Shown here piece after piece: positions 22,303 through 32,800 of a stretch of DNA of 64,000 nucleotides. The translations under genes and the position numbers were made by a program. The notes beneath the pieces were generated by a model. It ran no database searches. It was not told where the DNA came from and saw nothing but the letters and a program-made list of their open reading frames with translations. The DNA comes from Siphonodentalium dalli. Its lineage: Eukaryota > Mollusca > Scaphopoda > Gadilida > Siphonodentaliidae. How positions within the stretch are numbered: position 1 is the stretch's first letter; each line of letters starts with the position of its first letter. The stretch is from positions 83,926,324 to 83,990,323 of the forward strand of contig CP136061.1 of assembly GCA_032622095.1 (NCBI GenBank), in the 5' to 3' direction.

Positions 22303-24087
22303 ATGGCATCCAGGGCCCCAAAACAATGGGGTTTGTCGAAAAACGAAACTGTCACATCTTTTGAAAGTTGGAAGTCCAATAGACAGTACACACTATCACT
22401 GGATCATAACTTTGCGCCATTTCTGCTTGAGGGAACTACATGGACACGGAAATACAAGGCTACTCCCCTCAGAGGCTTCACTGATGATGCAGGCATATAT
22501 GATGATGAACCCAGCGGACACACTGCAGTACAAAAAGTCACGCTCTTAGAACTCATGCTCGGCCAGATATCCAATTTCTGCAATGTTATATCCCGCAATG
22601 CAATAATAAAAAATTCAACATCGATTGAGTCAGTATGGCAAACAATCAGAGCCCACTTTGGATTCAACACGACTGGAGCACATTTCATCGACATAGATTT
22701 GATACACCTTGAACCCGATGAACGTCCGGAAGACCTCTATCAACGACTCGTCGCATTTGTTGAAGATAACATGATGAAGAAAGAAAGTGGCATAACACAT
22801 CATGGGGAAACATTAGACGATGACGAAGAAATGACCCCAACTCTAGAAAATTACGTTGTACTGACCTGGCTTCGTCTGATCAACAGAGATCTCCCGCGAC
22901 TTATCAAGCAGAGGTATGGAACCGAACTTCGATCGCGTTCCTTAGCTTCCATAAAACCAGAAATTTCTATGGCACTTGACTCACTAATAGACGAACTACA
23001 GAGCCAAAGTGATGCCAAAATAATGCGATCGGCTACAATGGGATCTCACCAGCAAAAATCGTCCCCATTCAGACGGAATCAATTAGCACGACCACCACAT
23101 CCGTCACAGCGCACCACTAGAACATGTCCGCTATGTCTGCAAGCCGGTCGTGAGGATATTCATCACTTCTTGAGTACATGTAAATTCCTCCCAGACAGTG
23201 ATCGAAAGTTCATGATAAAAGCTCGCAGTGTTCATGTTGAAGACGATGATTCCAATAACAACGAGACAAACCAAGATAGTCATGATGTATACAATGTGTC
23301 TGAGTGTGGTACCCAGTCTCACAACCAGGTTCCGATGTCGCGACGAGTTCAGACCAAGAAGTCTCCATGCATGCAAGTGTTCTTCAAGCACCATGCCCTG
23401 ACAGTACTTATCGATTCCGGTGCGGAAACCAACATGATCCAAGCTGCCGTAGCTGATCGTCTTCGAGTGAAAGTCACAAAGTCTCATCAAATGGCATTTC
23501 AAGCTGATGGAAAGTCACCACTACACGTAGTCGGTGAGACTAAGTTCCAACTATCACGTGACAAACAAACATTTTATTTAGAAGCACTTGTAGTGAAAAA
23601 CTTGAATGAAGATATTCTGGCAGGAGTACCCTTCATGGACTTAAACGACATTACTGTACGTCCCGCCCGGCATCACGTTATCCTTGCTGATGGAACTGTA
23701 TACGACTATGGCAAAACACCATCGCCTAATGGACCAAACGTAGTTCGCCGTGCTCAATCATTCTTACTTCGCCCAACATGTGCGACAACAGTATGGCCTG
23801 GTGACTATATTGAACTAAACGTGCCAGATGAAATGGAACATGATTCACCCATAGCTATTGAACCACGAATCGACATGAGTAAAACACAGTGTACTGATAA
23901 ATGCCCTACATGGCCTCCACCTACCATCACTACCACTGTGGGGAACAAGATTCGTATCGTTAACAACAGTATCAATCCACAGTTCATTAAGAAACAAGAC
24001 CACCTCTGTCAGATCTTACGGGTACTAGACATCGATACCGAGAGAGAAGAACCACGCAATACGCAACCGGTTATGTCTAATGTATGA
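22303..24087 (+). CDS. Gag and aspartic protease polyprotein of the LTR element
   Basis: 594 codons from an ATG 187 nt past the primer site, ending at TGA. Residues 1-260 are a hydrophilic gag-like region with no named motif. A zinc-knuckle-like cluster, Cys-x2-Cys-x9-His-x4-Cys, lies at residues 275-293 (CPLC ... HFLSTC). The aspartic protease active site DSGAE is at 371-375 in the context VLIDSGAETNMI, and a glycine-containing ILAGVPF at about 438-444 fits the second half of the retropepsin fold. The protease would cut the polyprotein in virus-like particles in the cytoplasm. The same frame is open again directly after the TGA, so protease and RT would need stop readthrough to be joined, or the stop is a mutation. 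Confidence 0.88.
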   Translation: MASRAPKQWGLSKNETVTSFESWKSNRQYTLSLDHNFAPFLLEGTTWTRKYKATPLRGFTDDAGIYDDEPSGHTAVQKVTLLELMLGQISNFCNVISRNAIIKNSTSIESVWQTIRAHFGFNTTGAHFIDIDLIHLEPDERPEDLYQRLVAFVEDNMMKKESGITHHGETLDDDEEMTPTLENYVVLTWLRLINRDLPRLIKQRYGTELRSRSLASIKPEISMALDSLIDELQSQSDAKIMRSATMGSHQQKSSPFRRNQLARPPHPSQRTTRTCPLCLQAGREDIHHFLSTCKFLPDSDRKFMIKARSVHVEDDDSNNNETNQDSHDVYNVSECGTQSHNQVPMSRRVQTKKSPCMQVFFKHHALTVLIDSGAETNMIQAAVADRLRVKVTKSHQMAFQADGKSPLHVVGETKFQLSRDKQTFYLEALVVKNLNEDILAGVPFMDLNDITVRPARHHVILADGTVYDYGKTPSPNGPNVVRRAQSFLLRPTCATTVWPGDYIELNVPDEMEHDSPIAIEPRIDMSKTQCTDKCPTWPPPTITTTVGNKIRIVNNSINPQFIKKQDHLCQILRVLDIDTEREEPRNTQPVMSNV

Positions 24088-25791
24088 CAGTCAACTTCCC
24101 ACACTAAACATTCTGCTATAGTACGTGTTGATCCGGACAATATTTTGCCTACCAAATACACAGATGAATTTCATTCTTTGAATACAGATTTTGACTCTGT
24201 CTTCGACCCACAGTTCAGAGGATACAATGGTGGTGCAGGGAAATTTGAAACGATTGTGAACATGGGACCCACCCAACCACCTCAAAGGAAAGGCCGCGTT
24301 CCTCAATATGCACACGACAAGCTGATTCAACTTCAAGACAAATTTGATGAACTTGAAACACTTGGTGTATTTAAACGACCAGAGGATGTGGGTGTGGTTG
24401 TTGAATATCTTAACCCATCGTTTCTCATCAAGAAAGCAAATGGCTCCTTCAGACTTGTGACTGCATTCGCCGATGTTGGAAGATATAGTAAGCCGCAACC
24501 CTCCTTAATGCCAGACGTGAACTCGACTCTAAGAACAATCGCTCAATGGAAATACATAATAATGTCTGATATGACAAGTGCATTCTACCAAATTCCTTTG
24601 AGTAAAGACTCGATGAAGTACTGCGGCGTATCCACACCATTCCGCGGGACACGAGTATACGTGAGAACTGCCATGGGGATGCCAGGTTCCGAGACGGCAC
24701 TTGAGGAGTTGATGACTCGCATCTTAGGAGATCTCCTTCGCAAGGGCATCGTCGCTAAGCTCGCAGACGATTTGTACTGTGGGGGAAATACACCTGATGA
24801 ACTCTTGACCAACTGGAGACTTGTGCTTCAAGCTTTCCAAAAATGTGATGTCCGCCTATCAGCTTCAAAAACTGTCATTGCTCCGAAACCTACATCCGTG
24901 CTAGGCTGGTTATGGGAACAGGGGACAATACGACCAAGCCAACATAGAGTTGCTGCGCTTACATCGTGTCAGATACCTAATACAGTGAAAGGGCTTCGCT
25001 CATTTCTTGGAGCGTACAAAATGCTCTCGCGTGTGATTAAAGACACTGCACATATTCTGACTCCATTGGAAGATATCGTAGCCGGTCGTGAATCTCAGGA
25101 TCAGATTGTTTGGACGGAGGATCGCCGTGTTATGTTCACCACAGCCCAGCAACATCTCTCCTGTGCCAAAACAATCACACTACCCCAGCTAGACGACGTT
25201 GTGTGGATTGTGACAGATGGGGCAGTCAAAGATCGTGGGGTCGGTTCGACGATGTATGTTGTACGTAACAGCAAACCACTCCTTGCTGGATTCTTCAGCG
25301 CCAATCTACGTAAACACCAGGTAACTTGGTTACCGTGTGAAGTTGAAGCACTGAGTATCGCAGCTAGTGTTAAACACTTCAGTCCATACATTGTTCAATC
25401 TCGCCATACTGCATGTGTTCTAACGGACAGTAAACCATGTGTACAGGCTTTCGACCGCTTGTGTCGTGGAGAATTTTCCGCGAGTCCACGTGTCGTGACA
25501 TTTCTGTCTGTTGTGAGCCGATTCCAAGTATCCGTGAGACACCTTGCTGGAATCGCCAATGTCCCATCCGACTTCGCGAGCAGAAACGCGGCTGAGTGTA
25601 CTGAGCCAGAATGCAAAATCTGCATATTCATCGCCAAAACCGAAGACTCTGTTGTTCGTACTTTAACCGTACAAGATGTCGTGTCTGGACAGATCAAAAT
25701 GCCATTTACAAGCCGCAACGCATGGAAACAAACACAAACCGAGTGTCAGGACCTTCGGAGAACTTGTGCCCATTTAACACAAGGAACATGA
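24088..25791 (+). CDS. reverse transcriptase and RNase H of the LTR element
   Basis: This is open from the codon after the upstream TGA to a second TGA; the first ATG is at 24145 and residues are counted from it. The RT palm has [12 protein letters not shown] with catalytic Asp142 and the box LADD with Asp208-Asp209. The position normally Tyr or Phe is Ala, and the usual APxxFQ segment is replaced by [13 protein letters not shown]. Gypsy-type RNase H has Asp358 (TDGA), Glu401 (CEVEA), Asp428 (TDSK) and Asp476 (PSDFASR). All catalytic acids expected for both activities are present. RT and RNase H copy the element RNA into DNA. The stops on both sides leave it without an obvious start of its own. 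Confidence 0.88.
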   Translation, partial: QSTSHTKHSAIVRVDPDNILPTKYTDEFHSLNTDFDSVFDPQFRGYNGGAGKFETIVNMGPTQPPQRKGRVPQYAHDKLIQLQDKFDELETLGVFKRPEDVGVVVEYLNPSFLIKKANGSFRLVTAFADVGRYSKPQPSLMPDVNSTLRTIAQWKYIIMSDMTSAFYQIPLSKDSMKYCGVSTPFRGTRVYVRTAMGMPGSETALEELMTRILGDLLRKGIVAKLADDLYCGGNTPDELLTNWRLVLQAFQKCDVRLSASKTVIAPKPTSVLGWLWEQGTIRPSQHRVAALTSCQIPNTVKGLRSFLGAYKMLSRVIKDTAHILTPLEDIVAGRESQDQIVWTEDRRVMFTTAQQHLSCAKTITLPQLDDVVWIVTDGAVKDRGVGSTMYVVRNSKPLLAGFFSANLRKHQVTWLPCEVEALSIAASVKHFSPYIVQSRHTACVLTDSKPCVQAFDRLCRGEFSASPRVVTFLSVVSRFQVSVRHLAGIANVPSDFASRNAAECTEPECKICIFIAKTEDSVVRTLTVQDVVSGQIKMPFTSRNAWKQTQTECQDLRRTCAHLTQGT

Positions 25792-26967
25792 CCATCTAAA
25801 CGAGTCACCGATGCTAGAGATGTAAAGCGATACCTCAATGCTGTGACAATCGCGTCAGATGGGCTGCTCGTTGTTAGACATACCGAGAAACTCGCGCAGG
25901 ATCGTGAATGTATAGTTGTTCCACGTAATATGTTCGACGGTCTTGCAATGGCACTCCATATTAAGTTGGATCATCCTTCTGGTAACCAGCTAAAAGTTGT
26001 GATGCGCAGGTACTTCTATGCGCTCGACATGGACAAGACAATCGACAAAGTCCATCGACTCTGTCATGTGTGCGCATCACTTCAGAAAATTCCGAAGGCA
26101 TTAGTACCGCAAAGTTCATGTGACCCTCCATGTGCGCTTGGAGTGTCATTCGCTGCTGATGTGATCAAACGAAATCGACAGTTGATTCTGGTAGTGCGTG
26201 AAACAGTCTCTGCTTACACGGTTGCGATGATAATAGAGAATGAACGACACGAGACATTACGATCAGCACTAGTTCAGATGTGTCTAGAACTCAGACCTTT
26301 GGATGGACCTCCCGCTATTATTAGGACAGATCCTGCTCCAGGTTTCAAGGCGTTACGCGATGACTGCATTCTTCGAGAGCATAGACTATCGGTTGAACTG
26401 GGTCACCCAAAGAACGTTAACAAAAACCCTGTAGCCGAACGAGCAGTCCAAGAACTGGAAACTGAACTTTTACGTCAGAAGTCAAGCATTACACATGTTA
26501 CACAGCTAGCGCTATCATTGGCTGTTGCTCGACTAAACTCACGTATCCGGTCAAGTGGTCTGTCATCACGAGAACAATGGTCACAGCGAGACCAGTTCAC
26601 GAACGAACAAATTCCAGTGACAGATCGTGAACTAATTCTGACACAATATAACAATAGGTGTCAGAATCATCCACATAGTGAGAAAGCGAAAGGACCTAAG
26701 AACAGTATCCAAGTCCATTCACGGGTACATGTCGGAGACCTAGTCTATCTTCATTCTGATCGTGACAAAAACAATCCACGTAGTCGGTACCTAGTGACTT
26801 CCACAGATAGTGACTCGGAATGGTGCAACATAAGGAAATTCGTGGGATCACAGCTCCGAGCAGTATCATATCGTGTAAAGCTATCGGACTGTTATGTTGT
26901 ACCAAGTGATCTGATTTCTAGCTCAATACGCACCCCGTATGAACATGATACCTCTGATGATGAGTAA
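25792..26967 (+). CDS. integrase of the LTR element
   Basis: The frame is the same as RT, open from after the second TGA to a TAA; the first ATG is at 25843 and residues are counted from it. The zinc-binding HHCC domain uses His39, His44, Cys74 and Cys77 (HIKLDH ... CHVC). The catalytic core has Asp106 (AADVIKR), Asp163 (RTDPAPGF) and Glu199 (PVAER), with 35 residues between the last two, the D,D(35)E spacing of retroviral-type integrases. The enzyme joins element DNA to the host chromosome. The last 200 residues are a basic C-terminal DNA-binding region. The frame is open again after the TAA. Confidence 0.88.
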   Translation, partial: PSKRVTDARDVKRYLNAVTIASDGLLVVRHTEKLAQDRECIVVPRNMFDGLAMALHIKLDHPSGNQLKVVMRRYFYALDMDKTIDKVHRLCHVCASLQKIPKALVPQSSCDPPCALGVSFAADVIKRNRQLILVVRETVSAYTVAMIIENERHETLRSALVQMCLELRPLDGPPAIIRTDPAPGFKALRDDCILREHRLSVELGHPKNVNKNPVAERAVQELETELLRQKSSITHVTQLALSLAVARLNSRIRSSGLSSREQWSQRDQFTNEQIPVTDRELILTQYNNRCQNHPHSEKAKGPKNSIQVHSRVHVGDLVYLHSDRDKNNPRSRYLVTSTDSDSEWCNIRKFVGSQLRAVSYRVKLSDCYVVPSDLISSSIRTPYEHDTSDDE

Positions 26968-27171
26968 AGCGAGTCTGAAACATTTCCACCAGAACAACCG
27001 ATACCTCGTGAACTCTCAGTTCCACTAAATGTAAGCTTGGACAGTAATCAATCCGAAAACATTATTGCAGACTCTCTGGATAATAGGCCAACTCCATGTG
27101 ATCCACACACAAGGCCGGAACGCACCAAGAAGGCACCTTCTTACTTATCAGACTATTCCTTGTCCTGGTAG
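26968..27171 (+). pseudogene. C-terminal tail of the retrotransposon polyprotein
   Basis: The frame directly after the TAA is open for 67 codons to a TAG at 27169. It is acidic, then ends with a basic stretch and YLSDYS near the terminus, like the common C-terminal tail of such integrases. This supports reading the TAA as a break inside one long frame. There is no start codon near its beginning. Confidence 0.65.
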
Positions 27172-27341
27172 GATACAAACTGACATCCAGCAGTTGTGAC
27201 ACAGTTACACAGTTAACTTAGCTCAAGGATTTGCTTAAATTATGTGTTTGTTCTGAACCAACTCATACTAACTATATGAGACTATATCTAACAGGGATCT
27301 ACTGTTTTTAAATTAAGTTTACCCTACAAGTGTATTGTCAT

Positions 27342-27357
27342 GAAAAGAGAGAAGAGA
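27342..27357 (+). promoter_or_regulatory. polypurine tract
   Basis: GAAAAGAGAGAAGAGA lies three bases before the 3' LTR. It is all purine and in the place where plus-strand DNA synthesis is primed in LTR elements. Confidence 0.8.
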
Positions 27358-27360
27358 TCA

Positions 27361-27537
27361 CGCCAGTGTTGTTGACACTTATGTTTGTATTAACCTTTGT
27401 CTATTGTCAAGTACGGTTTATGCCGGTCCGAATTTGGACCTTCCTTCCTAAGTTACTTCCGGTTCGATTAAATTGCGTTTCTTTCAAAGTGTTTTATTTC
27501 TGCGAATACTATCGTTGTATGTGCTACCATATTGGCG
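27361..27537 (+). repeat. 3' LTR, 177 bp
   Basis: It is base-for-base the same as 21921-22097, which suggests a recent insertion because the two LTRs are made identical at integration. Confidence 0.9.
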
Positions 27538-27622
27538 CTATATATATTTTAATATTCCTTCCGTTGATGGCGATTTGAACAAATATGAATATTTCTGCAA
27601 CGAACGCCGCCCGTGCCTTTAA

Positions 27623-28485
27623 ATATGTTTACACTAAAATGGTTCAATAAATACAAGACATGCTTAACAAGGGCTTATTAATATGCAAGTCGATCATTGT
27701 AATTTTTACCAGGCTGGCAAAAATTCAAAACGCATTAAAACTTCTTTTTATAGTCGATATCTGGCCATCACAAGTTCATATTAATTATATCGTGCCTTGG
27801 TCCAATATAATTATTTTTCTGATGGTTGTTTTATGATGTCCAATCTGACAGGGCCTCTTTAATATAAAATAATCAAGATCTCACAGAAGATGTTAAAAAT
27901 AAAATATATACTCGATATATGATATCACAGAGAAAGAAGAGTAGTATATATAACGCCATTGATGTCAGCTATTTCGCACCTTTAATGTGTTAAACGTCTC
28001 TCACACATGTAAGGTGGACGCTCTTTATTCATTGTGCCAAAAACATTCCCTCTTCTTTTTTTCCATTTCTGACTGATTCTGGTGTAATTTGTTTTACCAC
28101 GTTGGTGTATTTAATCAAATGCGCGCACAGTCCTCGTGATGTGCACATGTACATGCATGGTCAATAGTATAAACATTTTTTTATTTCCAATTCCAAACAA
28201 ATAACATAATATACAAATGACACATAAATGAAAAATAGAAGTCTTAATATAATTATGGACACAATTATAGACAAGCCCGATGGCTTATATGAAGTAATCT
28301 CCCATTTGGCTACATGCCCCGTCCCCAATAAGTGATGGGAAGGATTGGAAATAAAGGTTTTCGGAGAATTGGAGATATATAACATAATCTGAGTTAGGTG
28401 TATATGGGAGAAAAGGGAAGAAGATATAGTGTTCGGGATAACAGGCGACAGAGAAAGAAAAGAAACAGATGGTAATCACTTCAAC
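27623..28485. other. non-coding DNA
   Basis: AT-rich, with short frames only. ACGCTCTTTATT at 28022 faces its inverted copy ending near 29174, so 28022-29174 may be a further inverted-repeat unit. No flanking duplication was found. Confidence 0.4.
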
Positions 28486-29160
28486 TTATTGGCATAGTAT
28501 GCGGGTGGGCACATGCAGAGTCGGGTTGTACACGTATAACGTGCTCTGTTGCCCTCGCTCTTTATTAGGAGTTTGGGGAACGGACCTGGGAGGAGTTCGA
28601 AGAGGCACAGCCTCTCCCATACAACCCACTTTGGAAATTTTGGATGAGGTCATGAGAATGGGATACATCGCACATGACGGGGTGAACATAAAATGAAAAA
28701 TGCTTTCTTTTTCTTTCTGTTTTCTGTTGATGTTGCTGTTGGAGGTGATGACATAGCCATACCTGCTTTGGATTTGGCTATTTCTTCTTTAGATTTGGCT
28801 ATGTCCTCTTGTGCACCTCTGAGTATGTTCTCAATCTCGGCCGCCGAGTAGGAGCCGGTGCTGTTGTTGTTGGTGATGCTGGTCGTGGTGCCGATGGATG
28901 ACTCCTGACTGATGTATTCCGGAAGAGTCTCCACCACGGCATCAGCAGCGGCAGCTTGATGGGTTACGTCAGTCAGCACTCCAGCGGGGAGGGGTTGTCT
29001 GGGCGTCTCTCAGACCTCTCCCGGACTGGACTTCCGGTACCATCATCGGTGGTACGCAGGCGACCAACAGTCTTCGCAGCCCAGTGGGAATGGGCAGCCA
29101 GCCGACCAACAGCTGCCTTCTTCTTTCTCCACTCAGCCCTCCGAGCTGATAAATTGCATG
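28486..29160 (-). pseudogene. coding-like remnant of unknown function
   Basis: This block is richer in G and C than its surroundings and reads like protein on the minus strand, with a frame change near 28975. The upstream part (29160-28980) is basic: SARRAEWRKKKAAVGRLAAH. The downstream part (28979-28650) is polar and has EIENILRGAQEDIAKSKEEI, a likely coiled coil or helix. A splice-acceptor-like TTTATCAG precedes it. It could be a fragment of a transposon DNA-binding protein or a lost host exon. I do not recognise the family. Confidence 0.35.
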
Positions 29161-29174
29161 ATTAATAAAGAGCG

Positions 29175-29432
29175 TTTATTGTCATATCAGATAGATATGT
29201 GAGAAGATTGGCACAAAGAGGTAACATGACACGGGGAATGTCACACAATAAGGAAGGTGGAATTGAATGATGAAAAACAGTATACTGGTACTGATGAAAT
29301 AACAACGGCAATAGCCATATTATGATAAAGCAGTATTAATGATGAATACACTTAGTTCGACAGAGGGCAATCTGGTGCCAAAGATAGACGCGGTTGATAT
29401 CAATTGTTCATAAAAGACAAGTTCCATATTAA
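29175..29432. other. non-coding DNA
   Basis: No frame, repeat partner or inverted end is seen. Confidence 0.4.
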
Positions 29433-29736
29433 AGGTACTCATTCCGATCAGACGCTCCTAAACTACTATTTCTTTGGCTTCGGGGGTAACAAATATTTGA
29501 TTCGAGTCGAGGAACCCACCCATCAAAGCTCAGATTGATTCGATATCGATGTTTGAAATGTGCTGTTTCTGTTGTTTGTGGCCCAATCTTTTCGAGTACC
29601 ACGTGCTAAAAACGGACAAATTGCGGCTGTAAGATGGATAACTCTAAAATCAAGTTGTTACCACTTTGTCAAATATTGTTTACCCCCGAAGCCAAATAAA
29701 TAGTAATTTAGGAGCGCCTGATCGGATTGAGTACCT
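29433..29736. mobile_element. TTAA-flanked MITE, 304 bp
   Basis: TTAA lies at 29429-29432 and 29737-29740. The inverted ends AGGTACTCA[TA]TCCGATCAG run on through CGCTCCTAAA and TTTGGCTTCGGGGGTAA with few differences, more than 60 bp per arm. A partial related copy, with TGATGGGTGGGTTCCTCGAC and a TTTAA end, lies at 34850-34972. No coding capacity. Confidence 0.85.
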
Positions 29737-29874
29737 TTAAGAGGTAAGTCCCAAACAATTATAGTCAAGGTGTAAAGGAGAAGATCACTCGATCTTTTCG
29801 ACCATCCCGGGCGCTTCGCGCCCATCTACTCACTTTACTTATTATAGTCAATTAACCTACAATGAAGTGACACC

Positions 29875-32800
29875 CATGGGCGTAGCCACCTAGGGTTCGA
29901 TGGGTTCGGACGAACCCGCCCTTGAAACAGAGGTGCCCTCGTTGCCTGACTTCCCGGGTTCGACCGGTCGTTGGCTTGGGCAACTTCGGAGGTTCGTTAA
30001 GTTAATGCATGATCCCCCGATGTTGCCCGAGTGAACGAACCGTCGAACCCTTGAAGTCAGGCGACGCGGGCACAGTCAGAAAAAGCATGATCGGCCTATA
30101 CTAGATTATTTCACATTAAATTGAGGTCCGTATAATGTTTCAGTGAAATCCACATACACTCAGGTCGACAATTTGATTGTAATGTGAATCAAATCAATAG
30201 TCCCATGGCATGTCGGCATATGACGTTGCTAGTCTAAAGTGGACAGCATTGTGTTCAGTTTCATTTAAAGTGACGCTGTATGAATGTGTGCATGTCAAAC
30301 TTGTCAATCATTGCCAATTATGAACGAACAGACACAGTGTATGCAACACTACATGTACATGTATATATAGGGTGGTCACGTGGTATATCGAGGACGATGC
30401 TTGCATTGCGAGGGTTCGAACATAGTTTCTTGACATGAAGTCCCCCCCAATACAGGGTTGTAGTTGAAGTCCCACTCCTATCAACCAATAAGGAGCACAT
30501 TACTGTTGGTGGATGGGATGTTAATTAAAACATTGTTGTGCATGTCGGACTGTATATACCCAGTAACTTTTCGATAGATCCGATATAGCGCCAGGGTGGA
30601 AACAGATGGTTCGATTACAGGCCATACAGCGCTAGACCGATCCACTCCCAAAGTTCAATGGTCAAAGGGTTCAGTGGTCCGAGGATTCAATAGTCCGATG
30701 GTTCAAGGATACGATACTCCGGTGTGGCTCAGTCCGAGGGTTCAGTACCCCGAGTGTCCATTAGCGGGACGTGGCGATGGGGATTTGTCTCCCCAACTTT
30801 GATAAAAAAAATTCCAGTTGGCTTGTTATACGTCGCTGGTTATAGATTACATTTATATAGAATAAGTCAAATACAGTTTATTCATGTATATATTATTGGA
30901 AAATAAATACGCAGGACATTCCAAGCTTTACATATCATGTTCTACAAGCGTATAGATCTAACGATAATGGGCTATATGCAATGAGTGATTGACTGTCGTT
31001 CAATTCCATATATAATATAAACATATTTACTCAAAATATGGGACAACCTGGGTCGTGTGGTCACGCTTCCCGAGAACAACCGAGAACAAACGAGCATAAG
31101 GGTACGTTCATACACTCGCAAATTTGCCAGGAATTTCAGTACAGAATGCTATACAATGTACCAGAAACAGAATGTATAAATGTGTATAAAATGCATCTAT
31201 ACCACAGCTAGTAAGAGAAGTAAAAACTATATAGTTCCAATAGTATCGAAATTTGCCAGTAAATATCATGCACTTATCTCGAAAGAATAAACCATACAGG
31301 TATTTTGAAGCAATGTGTTAACAGCACCGTTACATTTGGAACTACCAACATTTTACTCCACATGTGGTTACCTTTGGTAAACATGCAATTTATACATATG
31401 TTGCCGTTCATATTCTGAGAAAATGCATGAAAACAATTCCATGCAAACTTGCCAATGTAATGAACGAAACCTAATTGAGAAGCTCTTTATCGTCCACTGC
31501 TTTTGGGAAACGAAATCATGGACGATTTTTATCAGGTACGATCATTGTAATTTTGACTTGCCTGACAAAAGTCAAGAACATGTTAAAACTGCACCTTCAT
31601 CTGCGTTGAGCTTTGTTCATTATTATAATGGCAGTATAATTACACTGACATTTATTAGAAAATTTGCATTAATAGATTTCACATGCTTGGAGCACTCAGA
31701 CTAATTAAAAGATGTCGAAGCATGTTCTTTAGAAATATACACACTCAAACGCAAATTAATTCACTAGGTAAAACTATTATATTTATTTTTAACAGAAACT
31801 GGGCGGCATGAAGTAATTCCATTAAAAACGTATTATAATTCATTAGTCGTAGTCAAACAAGTAAGTGCAATTTGTCCAATTTCGTACATTTTATCACCGA
31901 GATTATCAGATTCGGTGTATAATATATTGGAATTAAACTTATGATATAACGATAGAAGTCTACAGTGCAAATAAAGGTTTTGAATTTTATCTCGAGTTTA
32001 TGTTGTTGCTTGTGGACACATGCACTAATTCGGTGTTATTATAAACGAGACACTGGTAAGTGCGTATACACAAGATCCCATGGATGAGAGGTTTTGATAG
32101 CCATATGCCGACTTTCGAAAGATGAAGTTTTAACTCGTTTGGATTTAATTGTCAGCCTGGCAAAAAAAATCAATGATCGCCTCTTATAAAGAGCGTACAA
32201 TTTTCGCCAACCAAATATGTTAGGTTATAAGAGCGTTCTCAGTTGGATTTTTTTGTACCTATTTTCAGTGTAAAACTAATACCTTAAACGTGCTATTTTT
32301 CACGCACTCATCGGTGTGCGAATTTAAAACTGAGCGAAAATAGTACAACTCCTGAGTTTATAGCGAACCACAGGGGAAAGCAGATGTATTATGTTGATGA
32401 GTTACACACATTACGGAAGGCTGGACTGAATATATATAGGCAACTAGACCTGTTGTATACGGATATATATTACATGCGGGTGACCAACATAAAAATCATT
32501 ACTCATAATTATGCAGTAATCAACAAATTATTGTAACATCGACGGTGTTGAAATACTTGTAAGAAATATACATGTGCTAGGTCGAAGGCGCACGAAAGTA
32601 CGCCCCCTGTTGTCAACGCTGCATGTATGACACCATGACCAAACAGACTGAATTATTTATGCCAACACAACCCTCAGCCAAGTGTTGCTTTTTCTGAAGC
32701 CAACTGACTGGTATGTGTCTGTGGTTTTACTTCTTTAGAGTTTATTCCAATGCTGTCTTTAACTATTTCAATTGAGTATCTCTGATAATAAATCCAAATC

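Larger units (their letters stand above)
21921..27537 (+). mobile_element. LTR retrotransposon, Ty3/gypsy-like domain order
   Basis: Two identical 177-bp LTRs enclose a gag, protease, RT, RNase H and integrase region in one frame. RNase H is of the gypsy type (TDGA ... CEVEA ... TDSK), and integrase follows RNase H, the order of Ty3/gypsy and BEL elements. The RT box is LADD, not the usual Y[VL]DD. Three in-frame stops divide the frame; there are no frameshifts. No envelope-like gene follows integrase. The trinucleotide CTA lies on both outer edges (21918-21920, 27538-27540) and may be a short target duplication. Confidence 0.9.
21500..27618. mobile_element. TTAA-flanked MITE carrying an LTR retrotransposon
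   Basis: The left end, after TTAA (21496-21499), reads AGATACGGGCGGCGTT. The right end on the other strand, before TTAA (27619-27622), reads AGGCACGGGCGGCGTT. Taking out the LTR element leaves a MITE of about 0.5 kb. The LTR element therefore inserted into an existing MITE, which in turn lies in the giant element. Confidence 0.7.

Noticed and set aside
31423-31704. 93-codon frame conserved in both 4-kb elements (also 51969-52250)
   Set aside because: The whole elements are nearly identical, so conservation of the frame is not independent evidence. No domain is recognisable.
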